A DNA stretch of 64,000 bases from Amoebidium appalachense (GCA_963693365.1 CAVNZM010000012.1:8494001-8558000); one strand, 5' to 3'; positions 1 through 23,785 are shown, counted from the stretch's first letter. The notes: generated by a model from the letters alone, not told the origin. A program made the numbers and translations.

Positions 1-108
1 AGTTACATGCTTATCGACCATGACTCCATGCATATGGTGTGTGTCAAAATCTCAACAAGGTCGGACCAGCCGAGTTTATGTGCGATCTGTTGTTCGCTCG
101 CAAATGAG

Positions 109-151
<43 letters not shown>

Positions 152-240
152 TTCCCGCGCTCCAATTCTTCTCGAAGGGTGCCCCGGGTGTGTGTGTGTG
201 GGAAGGGGGTGCGCGGGGGGGGGGGGGGGGGGGGAGGCCC
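109..240. repeat. Poly-C and poly-G homopolymer tracts
   Basis: A run of about 40 C is followed within 60 bp by a run of about 20 G, upstream of the F-box gene. Such complementary homopolymers could fold back on each other or form quadruplex or i-motif structures. The Pro-rich and Gly-rich reading frames across it are translations of the repeat and are not genes. Confidence 0.9.
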
Positions 241-479
241 TTTGAAATTGACCAATCAATTATGATTTTGTTAGCCATAAATGGTCATTTCATCATTAAT
301 CACCTCGAGGTCAGGTTTGCTGAGTCAAGCACGTACTACATAATAGTCGTTGTAGCTGGAGGGCTATACTCCTACTTTTTTATTGTTTTATAATATTGTA
401 TGCGGTTTCCTGTAAGTATAGTAGTAAGCATAGCCTGAAACACCTGCTTCTTCCCATCTGCCAGTCTGCGCTATGCATC

Positions 480-1069
480 ATGGGGGATAAAAGTAAGAAC
501 GCAGGCGTCTTGGTGCCGGGTTCCACCACCGTCACTCTAGGTATGTGTCGAGGGTTGCTGTGGCAGTGCAAAGCAACAGGGCTGATAACATGTGGTGGCT
601 TCACAGAGGCAGTTATGCTTGATGTTAACGCTGTATCGCCGCGTGTATTGATGCTTTGCCGTTTTCGGCAGACACCTCTATTTCTCTGTCCCCTCCCTCC
701 CGGCTCCTTCCCTCTCTCCCCCTTCTCCCCCCCCCCCCCCCCCCCCCCCCTCGTTCTCCCTGTCCCTCCCCGTCTCCCTCTCCCTGCCCGTCTCCATCTC
801 CCTTCCCCTCGCCCTCCCCCCCCTCCCCCTGCTCCTCCCTCTCCCTCTCCCTCTCCTTCTCCCTCTTCCCCTCTCTCCCCCCTCGCCATCTCTCCTTCTC
901 CCTCCCCCTCTCCCCCTCTCCCTCCCCTCTCCCTCCCCCTCTCCCTCTCCCCCCCTCCCCCTCCCCCTTCCCGCCCTCCCTGCTCGCCCTGACCCTCCCC
1001 CTCCTCCTCCACCTCACCTCCCCCTCCCCTTCCCCTCCCCCCTCCCCCTCTCCCTCTTTGCTCTCTCTC

Positions 1070-1104
<35 letters not shown>

Positions 1105-1180
1105 CTCCCTCCCTCCCTCCCTCCCTCCCTCCCTCCCTCCCTCGCTCTCGCTCTCGCTCTTGCTCTCTCTCCCTCCCTCC

Positions 1181-1215
<35 letters not shown>

Positions 1216-1415
1216 GTCCCTCCCCCCCCCCCCCCCCCCCCCCCGTCCCCACCTGCTCTCTACATCTCTCTGTTTCCCTCTTTCACTCAAAACTCTCGCT
1301 CTCTCTTGTCTCTCCACCTTCGCCCTACCCTCTCTCCCCCCCCCCCCCCCCCCCCCCCCCCCTCGACTCTCTCACTTCCGTTTTCTCTCTTCCTCTCTCT
1401 CTCTCTCCCTCTCTG

Positions 1416-1455
<40 letters not shown>

Positions 1456-1558
1456 ATACACACGCACATATATATATTTATATATATAATAATATTATAT
1501 ATATATATGCTCCCTCCCTCCCTCCCTCCCTCCCTCCCTCCCTCCCTCTCTCTCTCTC

Positions 1559-1653
<95 letters not shown>

Positions 1654-1963
1654 CTCTCGCTCCTCTCTCTCTCTCCCTCTCTTCCCTTCTCTCCCTCCCT
1701 TCCCCCTGTACATACTGTGTCACTTTCTCACCACTCAACCTTGTTTCTTGTCGTAGCACGGCTGCACATTTCTATCCACAATGCACAAGGGTAAAAGAGG
1801 ATTTGTTTTTTGTGCGTCACAACACTTTTTTTCTTGCCCTCGGTTTCATACGTCTCCACTATGACGAAATCCCCCCCCCCCCCCCCCCCCCCCCCCCTCT
1901 TCCTCTCTTCCTCAGTACTAAGATTGCAGAGAACGCGCTCACTCACGTGCGAGCGCGTGCGCA

Positions 1964-2005
<42 letters not shown>

Positions 2006-4697
2006 CGCACACACGCACACACACACGGGCGCACACACATGCGCGGGTACACACCCAAACATACCCACATAATCACACACACACACACACACACACACAC
2101 GTGTTTTGGTGCCACGTGAGGGGGGGGGGGAGGGGGTGGTCGGGGTGGGGGCGGGGGGGGTTCCCCCTCCCTGGCCCGCCCGGCCCCCGCCCCCTCCCCC
2201 CCCCCCCCCCCCACACCCCCCTCCCCTTCCCCCCCCCCCCCCCCTACCTCCCCCCAGCCCCTCCCCCCTCTCCACCCTCCCCCCCCCCCCCCCCCCCCCC
2301 ACCGCCATTGCTTACGGGCTAGGGCACTCTTATATACAAAAAAAATCCACACTCGCCTCCATACAAACATGACTAAAATGATTATATCCCGAAGCAAGCG
2401 CTCTATTGTTCTTTGAAAGCACTTGTATGCTAACTTTTTGCCCACACAACCCACCACCACTGTATTAATTTGTCATATGTCACATCTACTATGTGTGTGT
2501 GTGTGTGTGTGTGTATGCAAATGACATGTGTATAAATTTTTACGTGCGGCATCTTTACCGTACATCTTTGTTTTTTCTCTTCACATTACGTTTCTGTTTG
2601 TATTTTTCATTATATCTTTTTTCTTTTTTTCTTTTTTGTATTTTCAATCCAACCGCCTGTTTCTTGAAGAGAACATTGTATTCCACCGCCACCCTTGTCA
2701 CGTGACTGACTGTCTGCACCCGCAGATGCCCCCCTCCTCCGCCTTCCCAACGAGCTTCTCTTCCAGATTATTCGCCATCTGCCCCTTGCCAGCCGGCTCC
2801 CGTTTTCCCGCGTGTGCCGTCGATGCTGCGCCCTGGCACGGTCCCCCCAGGCAGGCGTAGTCGCAATATTGGCTTTTGCACACGGGAAACAGGACGAGAC
2901 TGTTTTGTCGGAGGCGGGTGAAAATGGATCGGCAAAGAAAGGGGTCAAAAATGAAGCTGAATGCGGGGAGGAAGAGAGCGAAAATGAATCGGAGTGGGGG
3001 GAGGAGGAAGATTGTTTTGCCGTGTGCAGGTTGGGGAAGATGAAAGTCTGGCACCCGGCAATCGGAAAAATCAAATTCCATTTTGACCCGGAATGGACTT
3101 GGCAGAACGACAAACACCGGAATTTTGCACGCCAATTTTGCCGAGAATTGGCCGTTCTCACGAACGTCGAAACGATCGAATATACGAAGACAGGGGACAT
3201 GAAGGGCATAAATGAGGAATTTTTGCATGTTCTTTTTGACGAGGCGCTCGGATCGGTCGGGGGTAGCCTAAAATCGCTGGTTATTTCAAGCGTTTTCATC
3301 CAATCGGACTCGCGAAACAAAATCGTGCGGTCAGTGACGAGCAAATGTCCCGTTTTATAGAGTCTTTGCGTGGATAATTCCCAAGTTTCGTTCTTCGAGG
3401 GTTTGGACCAATCAATCAATGAGAGCAACCCGAGTGTGAGGAAACTAAAGTTCGATATGTGTTTGAGCGAAGACGACATTTACGTATTACCGACGATTAC
3501 CCGGATCTTCCCAAATGTGGATGAGATTGCGATCGATTATTGCGCTCCGCTGCCAGATGATACGTTCGATTTCAGCCCTTTGGGGGTGATGGAGAATTTA
3601 AAATGTTTCTGGCTAAAATTGTTAGACGGTTACGAGAACAATCGGGTGGTGATGCCGTACCTTCCTATTGTGGAAGTGCTGGAGATTGAGATAAAGGGAA
3701 CGCTGGATTTGTCAGCAATCGGACCATGTCAAATTTTGCGCAAAATTGCCATTGCTTGCGACAGTGTCCAGGGGGAGTTCCCGAATTTGGAGACAAACCG
3801 ATTGGAGTCGTTTTCCAATAAACCTGAACTCGTCGATTTCGACGGTCCCTCGCCGCGAATCGCCACTGGCATTTTCAATCCTTAAAAACGATGAGAAAAC
3901 TCACCCTTTATAACGTCGCATTTTCTAGCGCGTGGCTAGCCCAGTTTTCCGCCCTCACGTCACTTTCCATTACGAACTGTGTTGTGTCGGCTGATGAGGG
4001 GGCACCGGGGACCGATGTTGCAATCGTATTGGATTGTATGCCGTTGCTAAGGGAGCTAACCATTGAAAACAGTGATGTAATCACGCACATTTCCGCAATG
4101 TCCGCACACATGCGTCTAGGGAGAGTGAGAGTCCAAGCGTGCACGGGACTGCGTGATGCGACAGGAATTTCGAAATGCAACAAGTTGCAGGACGTTGCGA
4201 TTTCACACTGTTTGAAACTCGACGCGGTGCGCATTAAACCCCCGCCGTCCGTTGTCGATTTGTCGCTTAAAGATATTTGCGGGAACATGCTGTTTGAAAT
4301 CAAACACCCCCACCTGCGGAGGCTAAAGATTGGCCGAGCAAACAACCTCATCACATTTGGCAATGTACCCATGCACGCACCAATGCTAACGACTCTTTAC
4401 ATAAGCATGTGCCCCAAATTGGCCAACATTGATGCTTTGGCCGGGGCCGCAGCTCTTAAAATCCTCGATTTCGAAGGATCGGTTTCCTTACGCAGCCTCG
4501 ATTCATTAAGGGCCCACCCGAACCTCCGCCGCTTAAATTTGGACGAATTTTCAAATATGGTCCTTATTCCTCTGTATACTTGTCCTCAAATTAAACTCTG
4601 TTCTGTTTTCGCTAAAAATCCGTCCTGGGAGACGGAGGAGGAAGGGAAAAGGATGGATGAGCTCATGCGGGCAATGTATAAGCGGCCACGTGCTTGA
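480..4697 (+). pseudogene. F-box/leucine-rich-repeat protein gene, two exons, broken by a stop and a frameshift
   Basis: Exon 1 is 480-540: ATG, 20 codons and one G, then donor GTATGTG. Exon 2 begins at 2726 after acceptor CCCGCAG; the phase-1 join creates an Asp codon and reads MGDKSKNAG...TLDAPLLRL. Straight after the join is an F-box (about residues 23-60; RLPNELLFQIIRHLP, then a Cys/Arg-rich VCRRCCALA segment), the Skp1-binding module of SCF ubiquitin ligases. An acidic linker (EEESENESEWGEEED) precedes irregular leucine-rich repeats running to 4697 (SLVISSV, VRKLKF, ALTSLSITNC, LRRLNLDEF). Two lesions interrupt it. An in-frame TAG at 3358-3360 sits where GAG would continue the LRR. A one-base loss near 3880-3890 shifts from the frame ending at 3885 into the frame starting MRKLTLYN at 3891. 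Without them the product would be about 678 residues. LRR-type F-box proteins usually choose substrates for ubiquitination; the substrate here is unknown. It may be a recent pseudogene, or the lesions may be assembly errors. Confidence 0.72.
541..2725 (+). repeat. F-box gene intron 1: C-run, CCCT/CT, AT and CA microsatellite block
   Basis: After about 150 bp of ordinary sequence the intron becomes C-runs and C/T-rich sequence (about 720-1420), (CT)n and (CCCT)n near 1075-1150 and 1510-1665, an AT block (1430-1510), a C-run (1870-1900), (CA)n (1965-2100), and G- and C-rich sequence (2118-2300). About 400 bp of T-rich unique sequence leads to the acceptor. Nearly all pyrimidine repeats are on the sense strand. 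Long Pro/Ser/Leu or Arg/Glu reading frames here are repeat translations. Confidence 0.9.
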
Positions 4698-4893
4698 GGT
4701 AAATAATATGGAGACCCCCCCCTCCCCCCCCCCCCCCCCCCCCCCCCCCCCACACACACACACCCTTTCACTTTCGTGAACGACTTGTTGATGCACTCGC
4801 CCGTGCGCGCACACATATTCACAATGACACACGTACACACACACTCAAACACATCCATGCATGTACACGCACACGCACATGCATACGCATACA

Positions 4894-4948
<55 letters not shown>

Positions 4949-5180
4949 GCCGCGCGCACTCACTTCATGACAGGTGCACATTGCTAGTTTTAGAAGCACG
5001 TGCCGATAAGGGGCAGAATGATCGACACAGATGGACGTGCACACTTGCACATTCATACTTTCACACCACCTCAGACACCCCCTTCCCTTCTTCCAAAGCT
5101 CTGCCTCTTTGTCCCTGCCGTGCGTTTTTTAATCATCTACGATGTGTTGTTCGTCGTAAAGGGTACTTCATACCCTGTAT

Positions 5181-5226
<46 letters not shown>

Positions 5227-5269
5227 TTTATGTTTCACTAACAGAAGACACTCATGCACACTCACCCAC

Positions 5270-5312
<43 letters not shown>

Positions 5313-5387
5313 TTTTCTCCCCCCCCCCCCCCCCCCCCCCTCCCCCTTCCCACCTCTTACCTTTCTCTCCCTCTCTCTCTCTCTCTC

Positions 5388-5439
<52 letters not shown>

Positions 5440-5500
5440 CCTAACACCCCTTTGCTCCCCCCCCTCCCCCTCCACCTTGCCTTTCCCTCCGTTCACTCAG
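4698..5500 (+). repeat. 3' flank of the F-box gene: C-runs, CA and CG repeats
   Basis: Downstream of the last F-box frame lie a C-run (about 4716-4750), (CA)n grading into an alternating CG run at about 4934-4950, then C-runs of about 40 nt at 5184-5225 and 5390-5440 with (CA)n and (CT)n between. The alternating CG segment is a Z-DNA-type sequence. No gene is seen in it. Confidence 0.85.
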
Positions 5501-5626
5501 AAACAAGCTACATGCACCAGGAGGCTGCTCACTCACCCACTCCACCCAACCCCACAGACCCAGCGCCCACCCCCCCGTGTGTGTGGGCTATCGATGCGGT
5601 GGTGGCCGAATTTGGGCTTCAACACG
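5501..5626 (+). CDS. Possible internal exon, unrecognised plus-strand gene
   Basis: A strong acceptor (pyrimidine tract ending GTTCACTCAG) is followed by an open phase-1 stretch (TSYMHQEAAHSPTPP ... CVWAIDAVVAEFGLQH) and a potential donor CACG|GTGACG. The frame stays open well past the donor, so the exon could be longer. Flanking C-runs on this strand match the pattern around confirmed plus-strand exons. No domain is recognised and no partner exon could be joined, so this rests on splice consensus alone. Confidence 0.22.
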
Positions 5627-6229
5627 GTGACGGATTGGGTGGGTGGAGCGCCTGGGAGTTATGGGTTTGGATTCGGCAGTGTGCTGTGTGTGCAAAAAGA
5701 TGGATTGGAAGGAGTCCATTGTTTTATGAAGGGGGAAAAAAAGTTAAAGGTGGCATTTTCTGTTCAGGATTTTTCTTGGGAAGTGTACATATCATATAAT
5801 ATATCTGGGAGTGTTTTTGTCTTGTAGAATTTATATCCGAGTTCTGGGCTTTTCATTCTCCGCCTGGAGTTTATGTGAAAGTTTGCATATCATGAATATA
5901 TCTTGGAGTTTTCTTTTTATAGTCTTCGCTGACAGTGGGATTTACATATCGTAAGGATTTAGAAAGTTCTGGGGTTTTAATCTGTACATGTAAGTCCTTA
6001 TCTTGGGATTCTCATATATATCATAGTTTTAATCTAGGAAGACTCGTAACATTACCGTTGTCTCGGCATTTTCATACCCGACCCACACACACACACACAC
6101 ACAGACATCCACAGACACGCACATCTAGTACACAGTAACACAGGATATATTGATTGAGTTTTTTGGCCTTCGCATTGCCACAACCAGATTTTATAAAATT
6201 CTATGGGTGTTGATGCTTGGAAACCGCCT

Positions 6230-6243
6230 CCCTCCCCCCCCCT

Positions 6244-6279
<36 letters not shown>

Positions 6280-6357
6280 CCCCGCCCCCCGCCCCACACG
6301 CGAACAGCGTCACACACACATACACACACTCACTCACTCACACACACACTCTCCCCC

Positions 6358-6397
<40 letters not shown>

Positions 6398-6400
6398 TTG
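6230..6400 (+). repeat. Paired poly-C tracts with a CA/CT spacer
   Basis: Two C-runs (about 6246-6288 and 6360-6398) flank a CACACA/CTCACT spacer. The stretch from 5627 to 6600 otherwise holds T-rich unique sequence and a (CA)n near 6080-6110, with no supported gene. Confidence 0.85.
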
Positions 6401-6674
6401 GTTTTAGTGTGGGCACATACCGATACCTGTGTGTCTTTATGGTGGACCAGGTGTGTGTTGGTGTTGGTGATACTGCGGGAGAACTTTCAAATGTTTGTTG
6501 TGACGGATTTGATATGTACGTGGCATTGCTGCAACTTGAAGTTGCATGCTCATCAACCACGTGTGTCTCACTATCTCAATAAGGCCGGAGCAGGCGAGAA
6601 TTAACGTTCAATGATGTCAAACCCCCCCCCCCCCCCCTTTTTTTTTTTTTCCCGCACCGTGTGCCACCACCGGT

Positions 6675-6725
<51 letters not shown>

Positions 6726-6739
6726 ACGTGTGTGGCCTT

Positions 6740-6765
6740 CTCGGGTTCGAATTCCCACGCCACCA
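6740..6765 (+). other. tRNA 3'-half-like relic with a Pol III B-box
   Basis: GGTTCGAATTC at 6744-6754 matches the B-box/T-loop consensus, and the following bases end in GCCACCA, like a tRNA acceptor strand with CCA. The place where the 5' half of a tRNA would be is a (GT)n tract, so this is at most a truncated tRNA or SINE relic and not a working tRNA gene. Confidence 0.3.
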
Positions 6766-6769
6766 GCCC

Positions 6770-8560
6770 GACCCAATATACGTATCGCTCACAGGCTACG
6801 AATAAATGCCATACTTAAGCATAGTGGCCAGATGCGTGTGTTGCTTATATGATACCCTGTGCATAAAGATGTCTTTCTTGTAACTGCTGTACATACACGT
6901 ACATGATCTATGCCATGTAAAGTAAAAAAACCTTAGTAGATGGCCAAAAGACGTCCGTGCACATGTCGTGATCGCCATGCATGCATCCACTCGATGCCCA
7001 TATTATTCCTACTTTTTTAATATATAGTTTTATATATAAAAAAATACCACCGTGACGAAGGTGCTATGGACTATGTAAAAGTCGAGTTCTATTTCAAGTT
7101 CAACGAGTATCTTGCATCGTGGCACAAGGACTGTAACATACGTATCGATCATACATCAGTACTATTATGTAGGGGTATTCCTACTTTTTTAATTGTGTTA
7201 TAAAAACTTAATCTCTGGCGTGCAAAAACTTCCCGCCTAATTTTCTATATATTGGCATCTCATTTATACTTCAGGTAAACATGACAGTCAGTCACTACAT
7301 GTGGTGATCATGAACTCCTATACATCGCCTTACCTATAGCTACTAATTGTACATGTACATTAGTCACTATATGTACTCAAGTTTTCATTTATAATAACTA
7401 AGTTAGTTAGCGCCACGGGTAACGTCCCCAGAATCTTTAAAACACTTTGAAGTCGTTTCATTCGCAACCCGGTAACACCATCCCCGTGTCACAGGTTCTA
7501 TTATTGGACTTGTTCCTCTCTGACAAACAGAGAACTAATAAGATAGAATCAGAAACCACATGTACAGCCCCTGAATCCCAGGCCCTCAAATCACTATTAC
7601 TGCCCGGTGGATCCCCATGATCAATACTGTAACGTTGGGGAGGGAGACCCTAGGGAGGGAAAGAGGGCTTGGAGCAAGACGAGGAGGGGGGGGGGGGGGG
7701 GGGGGGGAAGGAACAAATGCGAACTCTGTCACAATCAATAAAGCACTTTCAAGTTGTGTGCTGCAGGAACATTGAGATGTAACAATGACCGGGATATAAC
7801 AACAAAAAGGATAGATTGCTCAATGGAAAAACCGATTGAGTTTGTGTGTGTACGTACAACATATAATAGAACGTGAGATTATTGTATCAGGCAACCGAAC
7901 AAGGAGACTAAAATATACTATTAGAAATCACAAGCTTTTGTAAGGCAGATAATAATAACAGAAGTATCTTCATTGTAAGAGTTTCATGGGCTACTTTTTA
8001 TGACTGGCGCTATTGTAGAGGTGCGCGCTTGAACACGTTTGGTGTACTTAAGCTAACAGGGGTCTACTACTTCAATACTCAAATCTAACTTCAATCAAAC
8101 ATGTTTATAACGGGAAAGCGCGGGGCCGGGAGGGAGGGGGGGGGGGGGGGGGGGATTTACGTATTACATGTAGCACAATATATTAATACCCTAGGTTTTA
8201 CGCAAAAGGCCCCCATCGATTCTTCGGCCCATACTTGATCATCAAAATACCACTAGTAGGTGGAATGAATCCGTGTGTGTGTGTGTTTGTGTGTGTGGGC
8301 GTGTGTGGGCGTGTGTGTGTTTGTGTGTGTGCGCGTGTGTGCGTGGGTGTACGTGTGCACGCGCGCGGGTATGTTCGTGCGTGTGTGCGCAAGCGTGCGT
8401 GTGCTGTGCGCGTGCGTGTGCGTGTCTGTGTGCGCATGCAGAACGGTGTGTGTGTGTGTATGTGTGTGTGTGTGTGTGTGTGTGTACCCCGCACACACCC
8501 TTGTCGCTTGATCACTTTACGTGCCCCTTGCCACCCCAGTACTGTACACTGAGGCGGCAG
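6770..8560. other. AT-rich intergenic stretch
   Basis: No gene is supported here. It holds copies of a dispersed repeat (listed separately), G-runs at about 7687-7708 and 8137-8155, and a long TG/CG-rich dinucleotide region at 8272-8490 that lies downstream of the carrier gene on the opposite strand. Confidence 0.6.
7150..7262 (+). repeat. Dispersed repeat, CCTACTTTTTT family, copy 1
   Basis: This segment starts TATTCCTACTTTTTTAAT, passes TTATAAAA and contains GCAAAAACTTCCCGCC followed by TAATTTTCTATAT. The same order of words recurs at 25303-25396 (+) and, in reverse complement, at 24375-24530. A shorter copy of the leading word is at about 7006-7022. No ORF is present, so it looks like a short non-autonomous element. 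Confidence 0.6.
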
Positions 8561-8614
8561 GGACGAATATCTCTCAAGAGATGATTTAAGGACGAATATC
8601 TCTCAAGAGATGAT

Positions 8615-8618
<4 letters not shown>
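8561..8618 (-). repeat. 29-bp tandem duplication spanning the carrier stop codon
   Basis: A 29-bp unit beginning GGACGAATATC occurs twice back to back (8561-8589 and 8590-8618), with a single difference at the last base. The copy nearer the gene contains the TAA stop of the mitochondrial carrier. Each unit contains the palindrome ATCTCTTGAGAGAT, so the 3' UTR could form two small hairpins. Confidence 0.85.
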
Positions 8619-15051
<6,433 letters not shown>

Positions 15052-15059
15052 CTGTTAAA

Positions 15060-15299
15060 AAGAGAGAGATTTGTTAAAGAAAAGCATTCAAGTGGTGTGT
15101 GTTAGATGTGGGTGTTTGTTGAACCCACCCCGCTGATCTAAATGTGGAACTGAGGGGGAAAGGGGCTCGAGTGAGCACGAAGTTGTTAAAGAATTTAGCT
15201 GGTGAGAGAGGAATTTGCGGGAACAAAGAATAGAGGGAGAGGGGGAAACAAGCGGAGTAAGCAAAGAAAAGCGAGAGGCAGGGGGTGAGAGAAGGGAGC

Positions 15300-15334
<35 letters not shown>

Positions 15335-16287
15335 AGGGGGGCTCAGACAAAGAACAAGATGGGGAGAGGAGAGGGAAATGAATATGTGCGGGTGCTCCTG
15401 TGTGCTTGTGTGTGGCAAATAAACACTAACAGGCCGGAAAGTAGAAGGCAGAGAGACGGAACATTCGATTCATAGCACAGGGATTGACGGGAGAAGACGA
15501 AAGGCGAAGGTAGAGAAGAGAACAATCATGTCGGTGTGTGTGTGTTGGGGGGGGGGGGGGGGGGGGGAAGGAGGAGAAGGGGAGGGGGGGGTGGGGGGGG
15601 GTGGGGGGGGGGGTGGGGAAGAGGGTGGAGAGTGGGAGAGGGGGAGGACACGGGGGGGAGGGCGGCGGGAGGGGGGATGGGGTCGTTGGTGGCACGAGCA
15701 GAGATTCTCGCTTTTGAGAGAGTAGAGGGGGATATGGAATTCGGGTTGAAGGGAAAGAAAAAGGGAACGCCAAAATGAGAGGGGGGGGAGGGGGGGGGGA
15801 GGAGGATAAATGGTCGGTGTACCCAGAGGCAAAAAAGGATGTGAAGAGAGAGCCACGTCAGGGGGGGGGGGGGGGGGGGGGGGAAGGGGGGAGGGGGGGG
15901 GGGGAGGGGGGGGGGAGGAAAGGGGGGCGGACGGGAGGGGGACAGCATGGAAGAGCGAATACAAAATAAGGGGGAAAAAGGGAAAAACTCTAAACAAGAA
16001 AGAAAAAAGAAAGCAGCCATAGTTGCTCGTGCTCAAACGGAGCACTTGCACAACGGCAACTTTGTTTGAGTCTCTTTTCTACTTCTCTTCTCCTTTAAAA
16101 CATGAAGGGGGCAAGGTGCACGTCACTGAGAGTAGTAAGTAGGAGATGAACATGGTGAGCAAAAACGATAGAGTAATGCTGTTGGCAGTGGGGTGAATGG
16201 GATGTCTATCTGTGCTGATGCGTGTGTGTGTGTGGAGAAGGGGGTGGGGTGGGTGGGTGGGTGGGTGGGTGGGTGGGTAGGCTCGGA

Positions 16288-16333
<46 letters not shown>

Positions 16334-16590
16334 GGGGCGAGAAGGAGGCTGGTGCAGTTGGGAAAGGGATGCAGAAAGACGAAAGTGGTGGGGATTGTGT
16401 GACCTTGGGATACGCGACACGCGAAAAGGGCATCCCCACAGTTACGACGGAGTGGTGGATGGGGTTAAAAAAGAAGTGTAAAGAGTCGAAAGTAGGAAGA
16501 TCTTGAGGAGAAAAACCAGCATGATGGGTGTGAGATAGTGAGACCGAAGCTTTGCAAATGATTGGACAGGAGCAGTACTGTCAGAACAGA
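15060..16590. other. G-rich stretch upstream of the carrier exons
   Basis: Long G-runs (about 15302-15335, 15547-15567, 15860-15905 and 16289-16335) and short A/G-rich spacers, that is C/T-rich on the carrier's sense strand. The missing carrier 5' exon probably lies here. A short ATG-led stretch near 16420 could reach a GTGTCG donor in phase 1, but nothing confirms it. Confidence 0.5.
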
Positions 16591-16597
16591 AAGTGCC

Positions 16598-16607
16598 CTT
16601 TATATAA
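16598..16607 (-). promoter_or_regulatory. TATA box, possible carrier promoter
   Basis: TATATAAAG on the minus strand lies about 1.55 kb upstream of the first resolved carrier exon. The same octamer precedes the Tribbles-like gene and other transcription-like units in this window. No gene sits between it and the carrier, but linkage to the carrier is inference. Confidence 0.4.
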
Positions 16608-17084
16608 GAGGTTGCCAACCGTTAAACACTGAGAATTATATTGAAAGATCCGATGCTTGCTTAGTTGTTGGTTTAGATCTTAGGAATGGGAAACCATAGT
16701 AGCAGAGAGAGAACAGGGGAATTGTAACCTCTGGGAACACAGAGAAACATGTTATACAAACATGAAGTTAGTTTTGATCTCTGGAGAAAAACCCAACCAG
16801 CAGAGAGAAAACCAGGTTGCGGGCGTGTGTGCACATCTGTGAGTTGGGTTTGAATGCATCTGTGTAGGTGGAATAATTGGGTACATCTGGTTGACGTTGC
16901 CAATAAGCGCTGTGCGCGTGTGTGAATCTGCGCATATTTACTCCTAAATCGGCTGCGTGCATGTTGTGCATAGTATACATCAACTATATACGTGTGTGTG
17001 TGTGTGCTTCGGTGTAGGAGTGTGTGGGTGGTTGACTATAACGGCTATGAGTGTGTTGAAAGATGTGCAAGCACGCAAGCTCAC

Positions 17085-17231
17085 CAATAGATCCATGTTT
17101 AGTGACAAAAGCACAGCCAGGTGCGCGGAAGAGTATGCCACCCTCATAAACGTAGAGGCAGTTTCGCATATGATGGCAAGTGTGGGTGCTAGTAACAAGA
17201 AGCATTAGGCCGAGGAAATGAACTTACCCAT
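17085..17231 (-). CDS. Possible 5' exons of a small membrane protein with a 39-nt intron
   Basis: ATG G (17231-17228) abuts a strong donor GTAAGT. A CTAAT branch-like word and an acceptor TTACTAG at 17189 follow, which would make a 39-nt intron. Exon 2 (17188-17085) joins in phase 1 to read MAPTLAIICETASTFMRV, then AYSSAHLAVLLSLNMDLL, and ends at donor GTGAGC in phase 0. The peptide looks like a membrane segment. No family is recognised and downstream exons were not found. The plus strand of the same stretch also has a short open frame (MSVLKDVQARKL...), so the strand is not certain. Confidence 0.3.
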
Positions 17232-17239
17232 CTTCCTCC

Positions 17240-18204
17240 GTTGCCTTTTCTTGCCTTATTTCTTTGGTGCAGCTTCAATGCCCCTCTTGTCGTTAACTCT
17301 GTCGTATGTGCGCCGCCTTACCTATGGTAAGTAACTGTCTCTAAGAAAGGTGTTTTCTTTGGGTGCGCAAAACCTACATAGGTTTAGATCTTAGGTACAC
17401 GGGGGCGATATTTGGTGTTATGCAAAACTAGTGATCATACCCAAATCTAAGCCTTCGCATAACTGCAAAATGCTCTTTTTGTCAAACAAAAATAACCACA
17501 ACAGCTCTGCCTGCTAAAGGCCGTCTTAGTTTTACCGTTTAAAGCTATAAAGCTTCTAACCTACATACAGCTCATTACTTCCCCTCTCACTAAGTACTTC
17601 CCTTACCAAACTAACTAAAGGGTCGCGATGAAGTTCCGCGTCTTCATCATGGTGACGCAGGATGGCATTCATCAACCATCCAATCAGAGAAGCTAACCAA
17701 TGTCTATATATAGTTAATCAATCTCATCAAGAGCGATCCTGCCCATATATAGAAACACATGTAACCTTATATGGCAGGTGGAGTTTTGGCGCCAACATGA
17801 AATCTCGCAAGGCCTCCTACTCTGACCATTGAACTGAATTCCTTTGACCTTTGATTCAAACGACGGTTCTGCATGAGAAAGGACCGTCCTGCAAGTGCCA
17901 CAATTTGCTAAACCTTTGAAAGAAAAAAAAAAGAAAAAAGAAACCCTTGTAAAACAGGAATCCTCTGCGCCCGCACCCGCCCCCAACCCCCCTCCCCCTC
18001 CCACCCCCCCGTTTCTCCTCTTCCCCCCTCCCCCCTCCCCCCAACCCTTTCCCGATCTTCCTCCCCCCTCCCCCCCAACCCCTCCTTTCCCTCTTCTCCC
18101 TCCCCCCCTCCCCCCCGCCCCCTCAACTTTTCACCCCCACCCCCCCTCCCTCTTCTTTTCCCCGACTTTCCTCCTCCGGCCATCCCCCTCCCCCCCCTTC
18201 CCCT

Positions 18205-18235
<31 letters not shown>

Positions 18236-18317
18236 CCCCGCCCCCCGCCCCCGCCCCTGAGCCGGAATTATTCAGATCAGTCTCTGTGAGGCCAAGCATT
18301 ATCGTTAAAGATATATT
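17240..18317. other. Intergenic stretch, C-rich at the right end
   Basis: Between 17240 and 17960 there is ordinary AT-rich sequence with no gene that I can support. From 17960 to 18260 it is C-rich on the plus strand, just upstream of the first ATG of the DUF4504-like gene. Confidence 0.5.
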
Positions 18318-23621
<5,304 letters not shown>

Positions 23622-23636
<15 letters not shown>

Positions 23637-23785
23637 ACTTAAATGTTATTTTATTGTGATTTAGATAGCGAGGTGAATGGCCAGATATTTTTTGAAAATA
23701 CGTAGGCTGCACTTTGAACTTGATTGGTATTTTATTGTGATTTAAATAGCCAGGTAAATGGTCAGATAATCTTTGTGAATCTACA
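23622..23785 (+). repeat. About 80-bp tandem duplication spanning the DUF4504-like stop codon
   Basis: GGTTGCACTTTGAACTT (23624 onward) recurs as GGCTGCACTTTGAACTT (about 23705 onward), and the similarity continues through TATTTTATTGTGATTTA and GGTCAGATA. The first copy includes the TGA stop at 23634-23636; the second lies in the 3' UTR. Confidence 0.8.

Noticed and set aside
1075-1150. Telomere-like (CCCT)n sequence
   Set aside because: The unit is CCCT, not a known telomere repeat, and it lies inside an intron.
656-1794. Long open frames rich in Pro, Ser and Leu or Arg and Glu
   Set aside because: They are translations of CT/CCCT repeats, open in several frames and both strands at once, and lie within the F-box intron.
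3358-3360. Reassigned UAG codon explaining the F-box interruption
   Set aside because: The large minus-strand gene and the zinc-ribbon gene end in TAG, and the F-box gene has a separate frameshift, so damage or assembly error is simpler.
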